Positions 32,399 through 42,109 of a DNA stretch of 44,904 nt are shown here, in pieces. The notes under the pieces were generated by a model. That model worked only from the letters and a program-made list of their open reading frames with translations. It did no database searches and was not told where the DNA came from. The stretch covers positions 1 through 44,904 of the forward strand of contig CALWCD010000011.1 of assembly GCA_944376265.1 (NCBI GenBank), given 5' to 3'. The position numbers were made by a program, and so were the translations under genes. The stretch comes from an uncultured Clostridia bacterium. Lineage in GTDB: Bacteria > Bacillota > Clostridia > Oscillospirales > Acutalibacteraceae. Positions within the stretch are counted from its first letter, which is position 1. Each line of letters begins with the position of its first letter.

Positions 32399-32646
32399 GA
32401 TGACCGTCCTTGTTTCAAGAGGTATACCGCGAAGCGCCTTCTCCGGCCCTCCCCAAGGTGGGAGACCTAGAACAGAAAAGCCTCCGCTGAAAAGGCAAAA
32501 ACTTTTACGCCCCGTTTCCGCATCCTTAATTAAACCATAAAACCCAGAAAACCGCAAGCGGTTTCCCGCCTGCGGCCCGGTTGGAACTCCTTTTTCCTCT
32601 TATAAGACGTTTCAGAGAGGAAAGTGTTACAGCTTTTGGAAAAAAG
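32399..32646. other. Intergenic gap with a repeat fragment
   Basis: It contains a fragment of the two-hairpin repeat in reverse (GCTGAAAAGGC and AAAACTTTT, 32486-32510) and a piece resembling the GCGAAGCGCCTT segment of the 24.8-kb repeat (32428 on). No gene or clear promoter was seen. Confidence 0.5.
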
Positions 32647-33075
32647 TTAGGTCTCTTCCCCGGCAAGCAGGGCGGCCGCCTCCTGGACCGCCAGCCGTAC
32701 GTACTCCCCCAAGGGGAGCTGGCTGACCCCCACCACGGTGACCGAGCACCGGTTTACCGGGATGAGCAGCTTTTGGGCGGGGCTCTCCGACACGGCCGCC
32801 GCCATGGCCGGGGTGATCTCCCCCAAAAGGGCGTTGGCGGTGAGGATGCCCATAGGCCCGGCGATGATGTCCGCGGTCCGGGCGTTGACCACCACCGGGT
32901 TCTCTCCCGTGGCGGCGGCGTCGGCCCCGGCTTTCAGCATGGCGGTGGTGGCGGCGGAGTTGGCCCCCACGGCCAGGATCTGGGCGGGGAGGCCGGCGGC
33001 CTTGCACTGGCCCACCAGCGCCGCCCCCATGCGGCCCCCCTGGCCGTCTATGACGAGAATGCGTTTCTGCTTCAT
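32647..33075 (-). CDS. DUF3842 family protein
   Basis: A 142-residue protein beginning MKQKRILVIDGQGGRMGAAL, a Rossmann-like glycine-rich start. It continues with ANSAATTAMLKAGADAAATG and NRCSVTVVGV, characteristic of DUF3842, a small Clostridia family of unknown function. It follows the sigma-like/GerMN gene by 39 nt and is likely its operon partner. A nucleotide-binding role is suggested only by the glycine-rich start. Confidence 0.8.
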   Translation of the reverse strand: MKQKRILVIDGQGGRMGAALVGQCKAAGLPAQILAVGANSAATTAMLKAGADAAATGENPVVVNARTADIIAGPMGILTANALLGEITPAMAAAVSESPAQKLLIPVNRCSVTVVGVSQLPLGEYVRLAVQEAAALLAGEET

Positions 33076-33114
33076 AAAACAACTGCCTTCCTTATCTATG
33101 TTAAAACGATAATC

Positions 33115-34308
33115 TTACTCCCGGTAGTCCGTCTGGGCGGTGCGGGTGATGGTCAGCTCCCGGCCCAGAAATTCCTGAGCGGTGTGTCCCTCCACGGTCA
33201 GCTCTTCCCCGCCGCAGCGGAAGGAGAGCTCATCGGCCTGGGAATATTTCCCAAAGGTGGCCGCCATGGCCTGGAGCATGGCCACCCCCTCTTCCCCGGA
33301 CAGGGACGCCGCCTGCTCCGACAGCTCCACCGTCAGGGTGAGGGTGTCCCCCAGTGTGTAGGTGACGGTGCTGCCTTCCCGGGTCTCTGTGCCGTGGTTA
33401 TCCAGCTGGGAAGAGAGCAGGGTCACCCCTTCCGGAGCGCCCCCCAGGTACACCATCTGCCGGAGGATGTCCTCCAGGCTCCCCGGGGTGTTGTGGACCA
33501 CATATTCCGCAAAGCCCCCCTCTTCCGGCACAAACACGGACACGTCCCCCACCCATTGGGCCGTTTCCACGGAGGAGGAGACGGGGATCTGGGCGGAGGG
33601 GTCGCTGCCGAACCAGCCGTACTCCACCCCGAAATAGGCGGTCACCGCCAACGCCACCACGCACAGGGCCAAAAAGGGCATGGCCGTGTCCATGGTCCGG
33701 CGGACCCGGCGGAACCGCTGCCGCAGGGCAAAGCCCCCCTGGCGCTGCTGGGCGAGGAACTCCTCCCAGACAGCCTCCAGAAGCTCCTGCCCCGGGGCCA
33801 GCATCTCCAAATTGGCCCGGACCTGACCGGAGGTGACCCCCGCCTGCTTCAGGCCGGCCTCCGCCAGCCGCTGGAACCGGGCGGGAGAGGTGCCCATGAG
33901 CCGGGCTCCCTCCTGAGGGGAAAGTCCCAGCCGCTCCCGGCAGAACAGGGCTGTCCGGGGGGAAATGGGCAGTTTCATCACCTTGCGCAAGGGGTCCGTC
34001 ATGGAAAAGGGAAGCTTGGTCCCCGGGCTCCGGGCGCCCTCTTCCCCCTTTTTCCGCTTCACCCGCTTGGGGCGGCGGAGGGAGGCGTCCACGCAGTTGA
34101 GGTGGGCCACCCGCAAAAAGCCCTCCCTGCCGCTGACGGCCAGCTCCCACAGCCGGGGGCTGGCGGCCATGTCGCACAGGGCGGTGACCATCAGGTTCTG
34201 GGCAAAGACGGGGCGGCCCGCCTGTAAGTAACACAGGGCGAACAAGTCCGCCCCGAATTGGTCGTACACCTCTTTCAGCTGGGAAAGATCCGGTGTGAAA
34301 GCAGCCAC
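33115..34308 (-). CDS. Membrane-anchored protein: sigma-factor-like N-terminus, TM helix, GerMN-like C-terminus
   Basis: 397 residues from a GTG at 34308 with GGAG 8 nt upstream; no better ATG is available. Residues of about 8-80 (YDQFGADLFALCYLQAGRPV...FLRVAHLNCVDASLRR) and 112-156 (PISPRTALFCRERLGLSPQE...) look like degenerate regions 2 and 4 of an ECF sigma factor joined by a basic linker. A single membrane helix spans about 207-228. The outer part (about 255-390) resembles the GerMN domain found in sporulation and germination lipoproteins. The gene starts 5 nt after yihY, so the two are translationally linked. Function is unknown; a membrane-tethered regulator is a guess. Confidence 0.6.
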   Translation of the reverse strand: MAAFTPDLSQLKEVYDQFGADLFALCYLQAGRPVFAQNLMVTALCDMAASPRLWELAVSGREGFLRVAHLNCVDASLRRPKRVKRKKGEEGARSPGTKLPFSMTDPLRKVMKLPISPRTALFCRERLGLSPQEGARLMGTSPARFQRLAEAGLKQAGVTSGQVRANLEMLAPGQELLEAVWEEFLAQQRQGGFALRQRFRRVRRTMDTAMPFLALCVVALAVTAYFGVEYGWFGSDPSAQIPVSSSVETAQWVGDVSVFVPEEGGFAEYVVHNTPGSLEDILRQMVYLGGAPEGVTLLSSQLDNHGTETREGSTVTYTLGDTLTLTVELSEQAASLSGEEGVAMLQAMAATFGKYSQADELSFRCGGEELTVEGHTAQEFLGRELTITRTAQTDYRE

Positions 34309-34313
34309 AAGGC

Positions 34314-35222
34314 TCACTCCTTTTTCTGGGAAGAATGCTGGGCGCGGCGCTGGGCCCGCTCCCGTTTTCTGCGCTGGCGATGCTTTTTTTCCTTTTTCCG
34401 CAGGTTGTGCAGGTCCATGCCGATGCCGCTGGTCTCCAGCCACATGCTCACCTCAGCCCCCAAAAACATGATGTACATGCAGAAGAACAGCCAGAACATG
34501 AGGATGACCAGGGTGGCCAAACTGCCGTAAATGGAGAAGTCGGAAAAGTTCTCCACAAAGATGGAGAAGAAGTAGGAAAACAGCACCCAGCCCGCGGCGC
34601 TGAAGGCCGCCCCCGCCAGGTTGTGGAGAAATTTGGCGCGGCGGCGGGGCACGCCGGTGTACAGCAGGGTGAAAAAGAGGAACAGCATCACAAACCCTGC
34701 CAGGGATTTGAAATTGATCAGGATATTCGCCACAAAGGCGGAGGAGTGCTCCAGCAAAAACCGGTAGATGGTGGTGCCGAACACCAGCAGGGCCGCCGCC
34801 ACAATGAGCACCGCCGCGAAGATGAGCACGTAGATCACGGCGATCACCCGCAGGTGGATGTAGCCCCGGGTCTCCTTTACCTGGAAGATCTGGTCCAGCC
34901 CCTTGATGACGGCCAGCATGCCCATGGAGGAGGACCACACCGCGGCGATCACCGCCACAGGCACCACCCCGCTGGAGTGGATGGGGTCCGGCAGCAGGGT
35001 GGCCAGGTACTGGGCCACGCTGTCCGGGAAGATCCGCAGGGCCGCCTCTATCAGGGACACCCCGTCGGAAAAGTGGATCTGCTGCATCAGGGTCAGCAGC
35101 AGGGCCACAAAGGGCAGAAAGGAGATCAGCAGGAAAAACGCGCCGTGGGCCGCGGTGGAGTCCAGCCTGTCTTGGTCCACCCGCTTCAGGAACCAGCCCA
35201 GATGCTTTCTCAACAGCTTCAC
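34314..35222 (-). CDS. YihY/BrkB family membrane protein
   Basis: A 302-residue membrane protein with about six helices. The family signature is the N-terminal AHGAFFLLISFLPFVALLLT, plus AVWSSSMGMLAVIKGLDQIF and the late RAKFLHNLAGAAFSAAGWVL. It was once called ribonuclease BN by mistake; members are membrane proteins of unclear function, some linked to export or virulence. The C-terminal tail is very basic (KKEKKHRQRRKRERAQRR). It has its own extended -10 promoter and is the first gene of the unit reading through DUF3842. Confidence 0.88.
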   Translation of the reverse strand: MKLLRKHLGWFLKRVDQDRLDSTAAHGAFFLLISFLPFVALLLTLMQQIHFSDGVSLIEAALRIFPDSVAQYLATLLPDPIHSSGVVPVAVIAAVWSSSMGMLAVIKGLDQIFQVKETRGYIHLRVIAVIYVLIFAAVLIVAAALLVFGTTIYRFLLEHSSAFVANILINFKSLAGFVMLFLFFTLLYTGVPRRRAKFLHNLAGAAFSAAGWVLFSYFFSIFVENFSDFSIYGSLATLVILMFWLFFCMYIMFLGAEVSMWLETSGIGMDLHNLRKKEKKHRQRRKRERAQRRAQHSSQKKE

Positions 35223-35299
35223 GGAGCTTTCCCCCTTTGCCAGAGCCCCTAAAAAAAGGGCACTTATTTTCCCGCCCCCAGGGCGGCCGGTTTACAGCT

Positions 35300-35308
35300 A
35301 TTATACCA
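35300..35308 (-). promoter_or_regulatory. Extended -10 promoter of the yihY unit
   Basis: On the minus strand TGGTATAAT is a TG-N-TATAAT element about 80 nt upstream of the ATG. The -35 region is poor. Confidence 0.5.
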
Positions 35309-35585
35309 CAGAGAGGCCCTGTTTACCAGGGAGGGGAAGGGGGAAAGTTGCGATTCGCAAAACGTGAAATTGGAAGTTGCAAAAAGCAGGACAAAAAGAC
35401 GTTTGTCCTCCCGCTATGGAATTGTGGAAAACGCTTGAATAAAGAGGAAATATTTCCATTGGGCCCGCAAAAAATGGTTACAAATCTGAGATATTTTCCA
35501 GCCTTCATTGCCTGAATTTGGGAAATGATAGTCACAAAGCACAAAAAGGTTCCAAAAGGAAATGTGAATTTTTCGTAAATAACGG

Positions 35586-35614
35586 TTGCAAAATTTACAG
35601 ATTTGGCTTATAAT
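35586..35614 (+). promoter_or_regulatory. Promoter of the oligopeptide transporter operon
   Basis: TTGCAA (35586-35591), a 17-nt spacer and TATAAT (35609-35614) give a leader of about 70 nt. The leader holds ATTACTCTGAAAATC (35661-35675), which matches 11 of 15 positions of the CodY box; this is a weak candidate. The rest of 35329-35585 shows no gene. Confidence 0.7.
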
Positions 35615-35689
35615 TACGACATTGTGAGTCGATGGTGGCCCCACCGGCTCACAAAATTTTATTACTCTGAAAATCAGGGGGAATTTGGA

Positions 35690-37471
35690 ATGAAGCTCAG
35701 AAAGATCCTGGCTGTCGTTCTGGCTCTGGCCCTGGTGTGCGCCACCTTCGGCGCCTGCGGCAACGATGCCGGCACCAGCTCTGCCAGCGGAACCACCAGC
35801 ACCACCAGCGAGACCGAGACTGGGGAAGAATCTTCCAGCGAGGCCGAGACCGACAGCACCGGCGACGCCACGCTGAACATCCGCGTGGGCATGGAGCCCA
35901 CCAGCCTGAACACTTTGAAGGCTACTTACTCTCAGGAGTTCTCCACCTTCAAGCATCTGTACGAGAACCTGTACATGCTGGACGAGAACGACGTGCCCCA
36001 GCCGGCTGCCGCCGAGACTGTGGACGTGTCTGAGGACGGCATGACCTACACCTTCCACCTGCGTGACGACGGCGTTTGGTCCAACGGTGATCCCGTTACC
36101 GCCAACGACTTCGCCTTCGCTTGGCAGCAGGCTTTGGATGTGAACGTGGCCGCCGATTACGCTTACTTCCTGTTCTTCATCAAGAACGCCGAGGCTTACC
36201 TGAACTATCAGGGCTACGCTCTGGATCCCGCTGCATGGGAAGAAGCTAACCCCGATGCTGAGGTTCCCGCTGAAGTGACTTGGGAAGATGTGGGCGTGAA
36301 GGTCATCGACGACCTGACCCTGGAAGTGCAGCTGGAGAACCCCACTCCCTATGCTCCCTTCCTGTTCACCTTCGGCACCCTGTGCCCCGTGAACCAGAAG
36401 TTCTATGAGGAAGTGGGCGCCGACAACTACGGCACCGAGGCTGAGTACTTCTGCACCAACGGCGCTTACACTCTGACCAGCTGGTCTCACGACAGCGAGA
36501 TCGTGCTGCAGAAGAACCCCAACTTCCATGGGGCTGACAGCGTCGCTATCGACACTCTGAACATGAAGATTATCTCCGACGGCCAGGCCGCTCTGACCTC
36601 CTTCCTGGCAGGCGAGCTGGACGTGACCGAGCTGGGCACCGCTGAGATCCTGAAGCAGGCAGAGGACGCCGGCTACGAAGTGAAGAGCTACAACGACGGT
36701 TCTTCCTTCTATCTGATGGTCAACTGCTCCGATCCTCAGCTGAGCAACGTGAACCTGCGCCGCGCTCTGGCTTTGGGTTACAGCAAGCAGGGCTTCATCG
36801 ATGTTGCCATCGGCCTGCCCTACTCTCCCATGACCTCCTTCACCAACCCCGCTGTCTACGGTTTTGACGACACCTCCTTCGCGGAGGCTCTCATTGCTGA
36901 GAACGGCGGCGAGCTGGCTCCCGCCGAGGGCGACGTGGAAGCTGCTAAGGGTTACCTGGAGACTGCTCTCAGCGAGCTGGGCATCACTGCTGATCAGCTG
37001 ACCCTGTCCATCGACTGCGGCGACTCTCCTGCTGCTCAGACTCAGGCTGCTTTCCTGCAGAACCAGTGGCTGGAGAACCTGGGCATCGACGTGACCATCA
37101 ATCCCAAGGTGACCAAGCAGGGTTCCTCTGACCGTAAGAACGGCAACTATCAGATGTCCATCACCGGCTGGGGCCCCGACTACAACGATCCCATGACCTT
37201 CCTGGATCTGTGGGTTTCCGACGGCGGCAACAACGACACCCGCTGGAGCAGCGAAGAGTATGACGCTCTGATCGATCAGGCTACTGTGGAGACCGATCTG
37301 GAAGCTCGTCAGAAGCTGTTCTATGAGGCTGAGAAGATCATCTTCGATCAGTACATGATCCTGCCTCTGTACAACCGCACTCAGTCCTACATCACCAGCG
37401 AGCGCGTGGGCACCGATCCTCTCCGCTCCACCTTCCAGGACTTCAACTACACTTACGCCACTCTGGCCTAA
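35690..37471 (+). CDS. oppA: Oligopeptide ABC transporter substrate-binding lipoprotein
   Basis: A 593-residue SBP_bac_5 family lipoprotein. The signal peptide MKLRKILAVVLALALVCATF leads to Cys23 (FGAC, a slightly unusual lipobox with Phe at -3). A Ser/Thr/Glu linker follows (about 24-60), then the peptide-binding domain with MEPTSLNTLKATY, the DGMTYTFHLRDDGVWSNGDP signature and GWGPDYNDPMTFLDL. It captures peptides for the permease encoded downstream. A terminator-like hairpin after the gene should make it more abundant than the other components. Codons such as GCT and TAC are enriched, suggesting high expression. Dipeptide or oligopeptide specificity cannot be decided. Confidence 0.92.
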   Translation: MKLRKILAVVLALALVCATFGACGNDAGTSSASGTTSTTSETETGEESSSEAETDSTGDATLNIRVGMEPTSLNTLKATYSQEFSTFKHLYENLYMLDENDVPQPAAAETVDVSEDGMTYTFHLRDDGVWSNGDPVTANDFAFAWQQALDVNVAADYAYFLFFIKNAEAYLNYQGYALDPAAWEEANPDAEVPAEVTWEDVGVKVIDDLTLEVQLENPTPYAPFLFTFGTLCPVNQKFYEEVGADNYGTEAEYFCTNGAYTLTSWSHDSEIVLQKNPNFHGADSVAIDTLNMKIISDGQAALTSFLAGELDVTELGTAEILKQAEDAGYEVKSYNDGSSFYLMVNCSDPQLSNVNLRRALALGYSKQGFIDVAIGLPYSPMTSFTNPAVYGFDDTSFAEALIAENGGELAPAEGDVEAAKGYLETALSELGITADQLTLSIDCGDSPAAQTQAAFLQNQWLENLGIDVTINPKVTKQGSSDRKNGNYQMSITGWGPDYNDPMTFLDLWVSDGGNNDTRWSSEEYDALIDQATVETDLEARQKLFYEAEKIIFDQYMILPLYNRTQSYITSERVGTDPLRSTFQDFNYTYATLA

Positions 37472-37480
37472 GCTGTTAGT

Positions 37481-37541
37481 AAAATACCGAGAATAAGCGC
37501 TGGCGAGGGCGTTTGTCGTCCTCGCCGCCTTGGTATTTTTA
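37481..37541 (+). terminator. Partial terminator between oppA and oppB
   Basis: AAAATACC (37481-37488) pairs with GGTATTTT, and an inner stem GGCGAGG/CCTCGCC (37502-37508 with 37520-37526) sits within. TTTTT follows. The 225 nt from here to oppB contain no gene and no clear promoter. Confidence 0.65.
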
Positions 37542-37765
37542 TCCCTTTTTCTCTCTGCGATTCGGGGAAGAATGGAAATGGGAACAGGGGCACGGTCCCC
37601 CGAAACCATACTTTTTAATTTCGACCATCCAAAGACCCGGGCTCCCGCAGCCTTTAGACCCGGTGCGCCGGGAACCCGCGTCTTTCTTATTATTATAAGG
37701 GAGGTTCCCTTTTCGGGAACATTTTCCGCCTGTATCACATTTTTTGGAAAGGAGGAAATTGCCAT

Positions 37766-38722
37766 ATGCAGATGTTAAAATACGTGCTCAAGCGTGTTGG
37801 CTACTCCATCGTCACGCTGTTTGTGCTGGTGGCTCTCACGTTTTTCCTGCAGCGCATGCTCCCCGGCGATCCCTTTATCGGAGACAAGGCTCTGCCTCAG
37901 GCCACCATGGACGCTCTCAACGCCAAATACGGCCTGGACAAGTCTGTGGGAGAGCAGTTTTTGATCTATCTTGGCAATTGCCTGCATGGCGATCTGGGTC
38001 TTTCCCTGCAAACCAACCGTCCCGTCGCCACCATCATTGCTGATTCCTTCGTGGTTTCCTTTGACCTGGGCATTCGGGCCATTATCTTCGCCTTTGTCCT
38101 GGGTGTTCTTCTGGGCACCGTGGCCGCTATCAAGCGGGGCAAAGCCACCGATACCATCTGCATGTTCATCGCCCTGGTGGGCGTGTCTGTGCCCAGCTTC
38201 ATTGTGGCGTCCATCCTTCAGTATTTCTTGGGCCTGCAGCTGACTCAGACCCTGAAGGGCGCCGGCATGGGCGCCATGTTCGCCGCCACCGGCTGGGACA
38301 GCTGGAACTCCAAGATCCTCCCTGTGCTGGCTTTGGGCTTCGGCTCCCTGGCGCAGATCTCCCGTCTCACCAGAACCTCCATGCTGGATGTTCTGGGCCA
38401 GGACTACATCAAGACCGCGAAGGCCAAAGGCCTTTCCCAGCCCGCCATCATCTGGAAGCATGCCCTGCGCAACGCCATCACTCCGGTGGTCACCGTGCTG
38501 GGCCCCATCGCCGCCGCTGTTCTCACCGGCGCCTTCGTGGTGGAGAACATCTTCTCCATCCCCGGTTTGGGCCGCTACTTTGTGCAGAGCATCCAGACCA
38601 TGGACTACACCATGATCTCCGGCACCACCATTTTCTACGGCGCGTTCCTGATTGCCGCCAACTTGGTGGTAGACCTGGTGTATGGCGTCATCGACCCGAG
38701 AGTCAAGCTGGAGGAGGGCTGA
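37766..38722 (+). CDS. oppB: Oligopeptide ABC transporter permease, OppB type
   Basis: A 318-residue membrane protein with six helices. The N-terminus MLKYVLKRVGYSIVTLFVLV and the GKALPQATMDALNAKYGLDK-like block are typical of DppB/OppB. The EAA loop is ARTTSMLDVLGQDYIKTAKAKG-like (TRTSMLDVLGQDYIKTAKAK). It forms the membrane pore with OppC. AAAGGAGG precedes the start. Confidence 0.92.
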   Translation: MQMLKYVLKRVGYSIVTLFVLVALTFFLQRMLPGDPFIGDKALPQATMDALNAKYGLDKSVGEQFLIYLGNCLHGDLGLSLQTNRPVATIIADSFVVSFDLGIRAIIFAFVLGVLLGTVAAIKRGKATDTICMFIALVGVSVPSFIVASILQYFLGLQLTQTLKGAGMGAMFAATGWDSWNSKILPVLALGFGSLAQISRLTRTSMLDVLGQDYIKTAKAKGLSQPAIIWKHALRNAITPVVTVLGPIAAAVLTGAFVVENIFSIPGLGRYFVQSIQTMDYTMISGTTIFYGAFLIAANLVVDLVYGVIDPRVKLEEG

Positions 38723-38725
38723 TTT

Positions 38726-39673
38726 ATGGAAAAAATCGACAAGAGCAGGTTTGCCTGGGTGGGCGCCGACCCGGAAAAGCGGGAGAGCATGGCCCGGCCC
38801 AGCATTACCTACTGGAAAGACGCCATGGGCCGCTTGATGAAAAACAAGGTGGCCGTGGTATGTCTGATGATTATTGTTGTGCTGATTCTCGCCTGCGCGC
38901 TGGTTCCCATGTTTTCCCCCTATACCAGCCGTGAGCAGCATTTGAGCGAACTGAACAAGGGCTTTTTCACCGTCTGCAACGACGGGGAGCATGCCGGCAC
39001 CATGCACGTGTTCGGCACCGACAAGCTGGGCCGCGACCTGCTGACCCGCGCCTTTGAGGGCGGCCGTGTGTCCCTGATGATTGCCTTTGCCGCCGTGAGC
39101 GTCAACCTGATCATCGGCATGATCTACGGCGGTATCTCCGGCTACTTCGGCGGCATGGTGGACAACATCATGATGCGCATCGTGGAAGTGGTCAACGGCA
39201 TTCCCTACCTGATCGTTGTGGTGCTTTTGATGATGGTGCTGCCCAAGGGCATCTTCACCATGGTGGTGGCCTACGCCACCGTGGGCTGGACGGGCATGGC
39301 CCGGCTGGTGCGGGGCCAGTGCCTCTCCCTGAAGAACCAGGAATTCGTGGTGGCGGCGGAAGCCATGGGCGCCAAGGCCAGCCGGATCATTGCCCGGCAC
39401 CTGCTGCCCAACACCCTGTCTGTCATCATCATCAACGTGACTTTGGCAGTTCCCAGCGCCATCTTCACCGAGGCGTTCCTGTCTTATATCGGCATGGGCG
39501 TGCCTGTGCCCCAGCCCTCTTGGGGCATGCTGGCTCAGGAAGGCGCCGGCATGTTCCAGCTGTATCCCTCTCAGCTGTGGATCCCGGCTATCGCCATCAG
39601 CCTGACCATGCTTTCCTTCAACCTGCTGGGCGACGGCCTGCGGGATGCCTTTGACCCGCGCTTGAGGAGGTGA
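38726..39673 (+). CDS. oppC: Oligopeptide ABC transporter permease, OppC type
   Basis: A 315-residue membrane protein. After an N-terminal helix (VAVVCLMIIVVLILACALV) comes the OppC extracytoplasmic segment with HVFGTDKLGRDLLTRAFEGG, the hallmark of the subfamily. The EAA loop is SLKNQEFVVAAEAMGAKASR. It starts 3 nt after oppB and ends 5 nt before oppD, so the genes are tightly coupled. Confidence 0.92.
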   Translation: MEKIDKSRFAWVGADPEKRESMARPSITYWKDAMGRLMKNKVAVVCLMIIVVLILACALVPMFSPYTSREQHLSELNKGFFTVCNDGEHAGTMHVFGTDKLGRDLLTRAFEGGRVSLMIAFAAVSVNLIIGMIYGGISGYFGGMVDNIMMRIVEVVNGIPYLIVVVLLMMVLPKGIFTMVVAYATVGWTGMARLVRGQCLSLKNQEFVVAAEAMGAKASRIIARHLLPNTLSVIIINVTLAVPSAIFTEAFLSYIGMGVPVPQPSWGMLAQEGAGMFQLYPSQLWIPAIAISLTMLSFNLLGDGLRDAFDPRLRR

Positions 39674-39678
39674 CCACC

Positions 39679-40696
<1,018 letters not shown>

Positions 40697-40707
<11 letters not shown>

Positions 40708-41674
40708 ATCCAACGAGGTGCTCCTCTCCCTGGAGGACATCTGCAAATACTTCAAAGTGTCCGGCGGTACCCTGAAGGCTGTGGACCATGTGTCCTTTGA
40801 GATCCACAAGGGCGAGACCATGGGCCTGGTGGGCGAGTCCGGCTGCGGCAAGTCCACCCTGGGCCGTGTGGCCATGGGCATTTACCCGCCCACCTCCGGC
40901 AAGCTGAGCTACAAGGGCAAGGCGGTGAACCTGAAGCACGGAAGCGACCGGTTCAACTACTCCAAGGTGGCCCAGATCATTTTCCAGGACCCCTACGCCT
41001 CTCTGGACCCCCGTATGACCGTTTCCTCCATCATCGAGGAGGGCATGGTCATCCACAACATGTACGACGAGAAGCGCCGCAAGGAGCGGGTGTACGAGCT
41101 GCTGGAGATGGTGGGCCTGAACCGTGAGCACGCCAACCGCTTCCCCCACGAGTTCTCCGGCGGCCAGCGCCAGCGTATCGGCATTGCCCGGGCCCTGGCC
41201 ATCGAGCCGGAATTCATCGTCTGCGACGAGCCCATCTCCGCTCTGGACGTGTCCATCCAGTCCCAGGTCATCAATCTGCTTTCTGACCTTCAGGACCGCC
41301 TGGGCCTGACCTACCTGTTCATTGCCCACGACCTGAACATCGTCAAGTACATCTCCGACCGCATCGCCGTGATGTACCTGGGCAATGTGGTGGAGCTTGC
41401 CAGTTCCGACGAGCTGTACAAGAACACCCTGCATCCCTATTCCAAGGCGCTGCTCTCCGCGGTGCCCATTCCGGACCCCAATGAGGAGGCCCAGAAGAAG
41501 CGGATCATCATTTCCGGCGACGTGCCCAGCCCCATCAATACCCCCAAGGGCTGCAACTTTGCCGGCCGCTGCCCTCAGGTCTGCGACCAGTGCAAGGAGT
41601 CCAAGCCCAAGCTGCAGGAGATCACTCCCGGCCATTTCGTGGCCTGCCACCTGGTGCAGCCCCAGAAAAAGTAA
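40697..41674 (+). CDS. oppF: Oligopeptide ABC transporter ATPase, OppF type
   Basis: A 325-residue ATPase that pairs with OppD. Walker A GESGCGKST, signature FSGGQRQRIGIARAL, Walker B IVCDEPISALD. The family-specific LDPRMTVSSIIEEGM and the C-terminal GCNFAGRCPQVCDQC cysteine block are present. Start MSTKSNEVLL at 40697 has GGGGAG upstream. It is the last gene of the operon; a terminator follows at 41687. Confidence 0.92.
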
Positions 41675-41686
41675 TCGATCCCAAGA

Positions 41687-41716
41687 AAAGGCCGTCCCAA
41701 GGGGGGCGGCTTTTTT
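41687..41716 (+). terminator. Terminator of the opp operon
   Basis: The stem GCCGTCCC (41691-41698) with GGGGCGGC (41703-41710), loop AAGG, is followed by six T. A-rich flanks may let it serve the convergent small gene as well. Confidence 0.85.
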
Positions 41717-41724
41717 GCGTGGGG

Positions 41725-41922
41725 TTACAGCAGAATTCCCAGGACGCCCACCACCAGCATAAAGAGGCTTAGACCGGCCAGCGCGCCGTAGGTGACGTCC
41801 CTCTCCCCTCCCCGGACCACCTCCCGGACGGTGTGGGCCAGAAAGAACACAAAAGTAAACGGGGTCAGCCAGATCAGCCAGCTGCAAAGTGTGAGGAAGA
41901 GCTCTGTGAGATTCAAAACCAT
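41725..41922 (-). CDS. Small two-helix membrane protein, unknown
   Basis: 65 residues with two hydrophobic helices (about 5-30 and 45-65) joined by a charged loop (HTVREVVRGGERDVTYG). I recognise no family. It is supported as a gene by GGGAGG 8 nt before the ATG, a 17-nt-spaced promoter and a palindromic operator directly upstream. It stands alone between the opp operon and the GH42 gene. Confidence 0.65.
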   Translation of the reverse strand: MVLNLTELFLTLCSWLIWLTPFTFVFFLAHTVREVVRGGERDVTYGALAGLSLFMLVVGVLGILL

Positions 41923-41940
41923 CGAAAGGCCTCCCGTGAG

Positions 41941-41987
41941 TTAGTTTTAACTAATTTCATAATAGCACACGCTCCCCTGCTTTGCAA
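41941..41987 (-). promoter_or_regulatory. Promoter with palindromic operator for the small membrane protein
   Basis: On the minus strand TTGCAA (41987-41982), a 17-nt spacer and TATTAT (41964-41959) are followed by the perfect palindrome TTAGTTTTAACTAA (41954-41941) at the expected transcription start. The TTAGTT/AACTAA form is typical of MarR-family operators; no such regulator gene lies in the window. Confidence 0.65.
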
Positions 41988-42030
41988 GGAAATGTGTAGT
42001 TTTTAAAAGAGAAAAAGCGATTTTCCCCAT

Positions 42031-42058
42031 TTTCAAAGGGGGGACGGAAGAGTACAAT
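42031..42058 (+). promoter_or_regulatory. Possible promoter of the GH42 gene
   Basis: TTTCAA (42031-42036), a 16-nt spacer and TACAAT (42053-42058) lie about 50 nt upstream of the start. Confidence 0.4.
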
Positions 42059-42109
42059 AGACGCGAACGCCCGGTGGGAAGCCGGGCCTTTCAGAAGGGA
42101 GAAGCTGCT

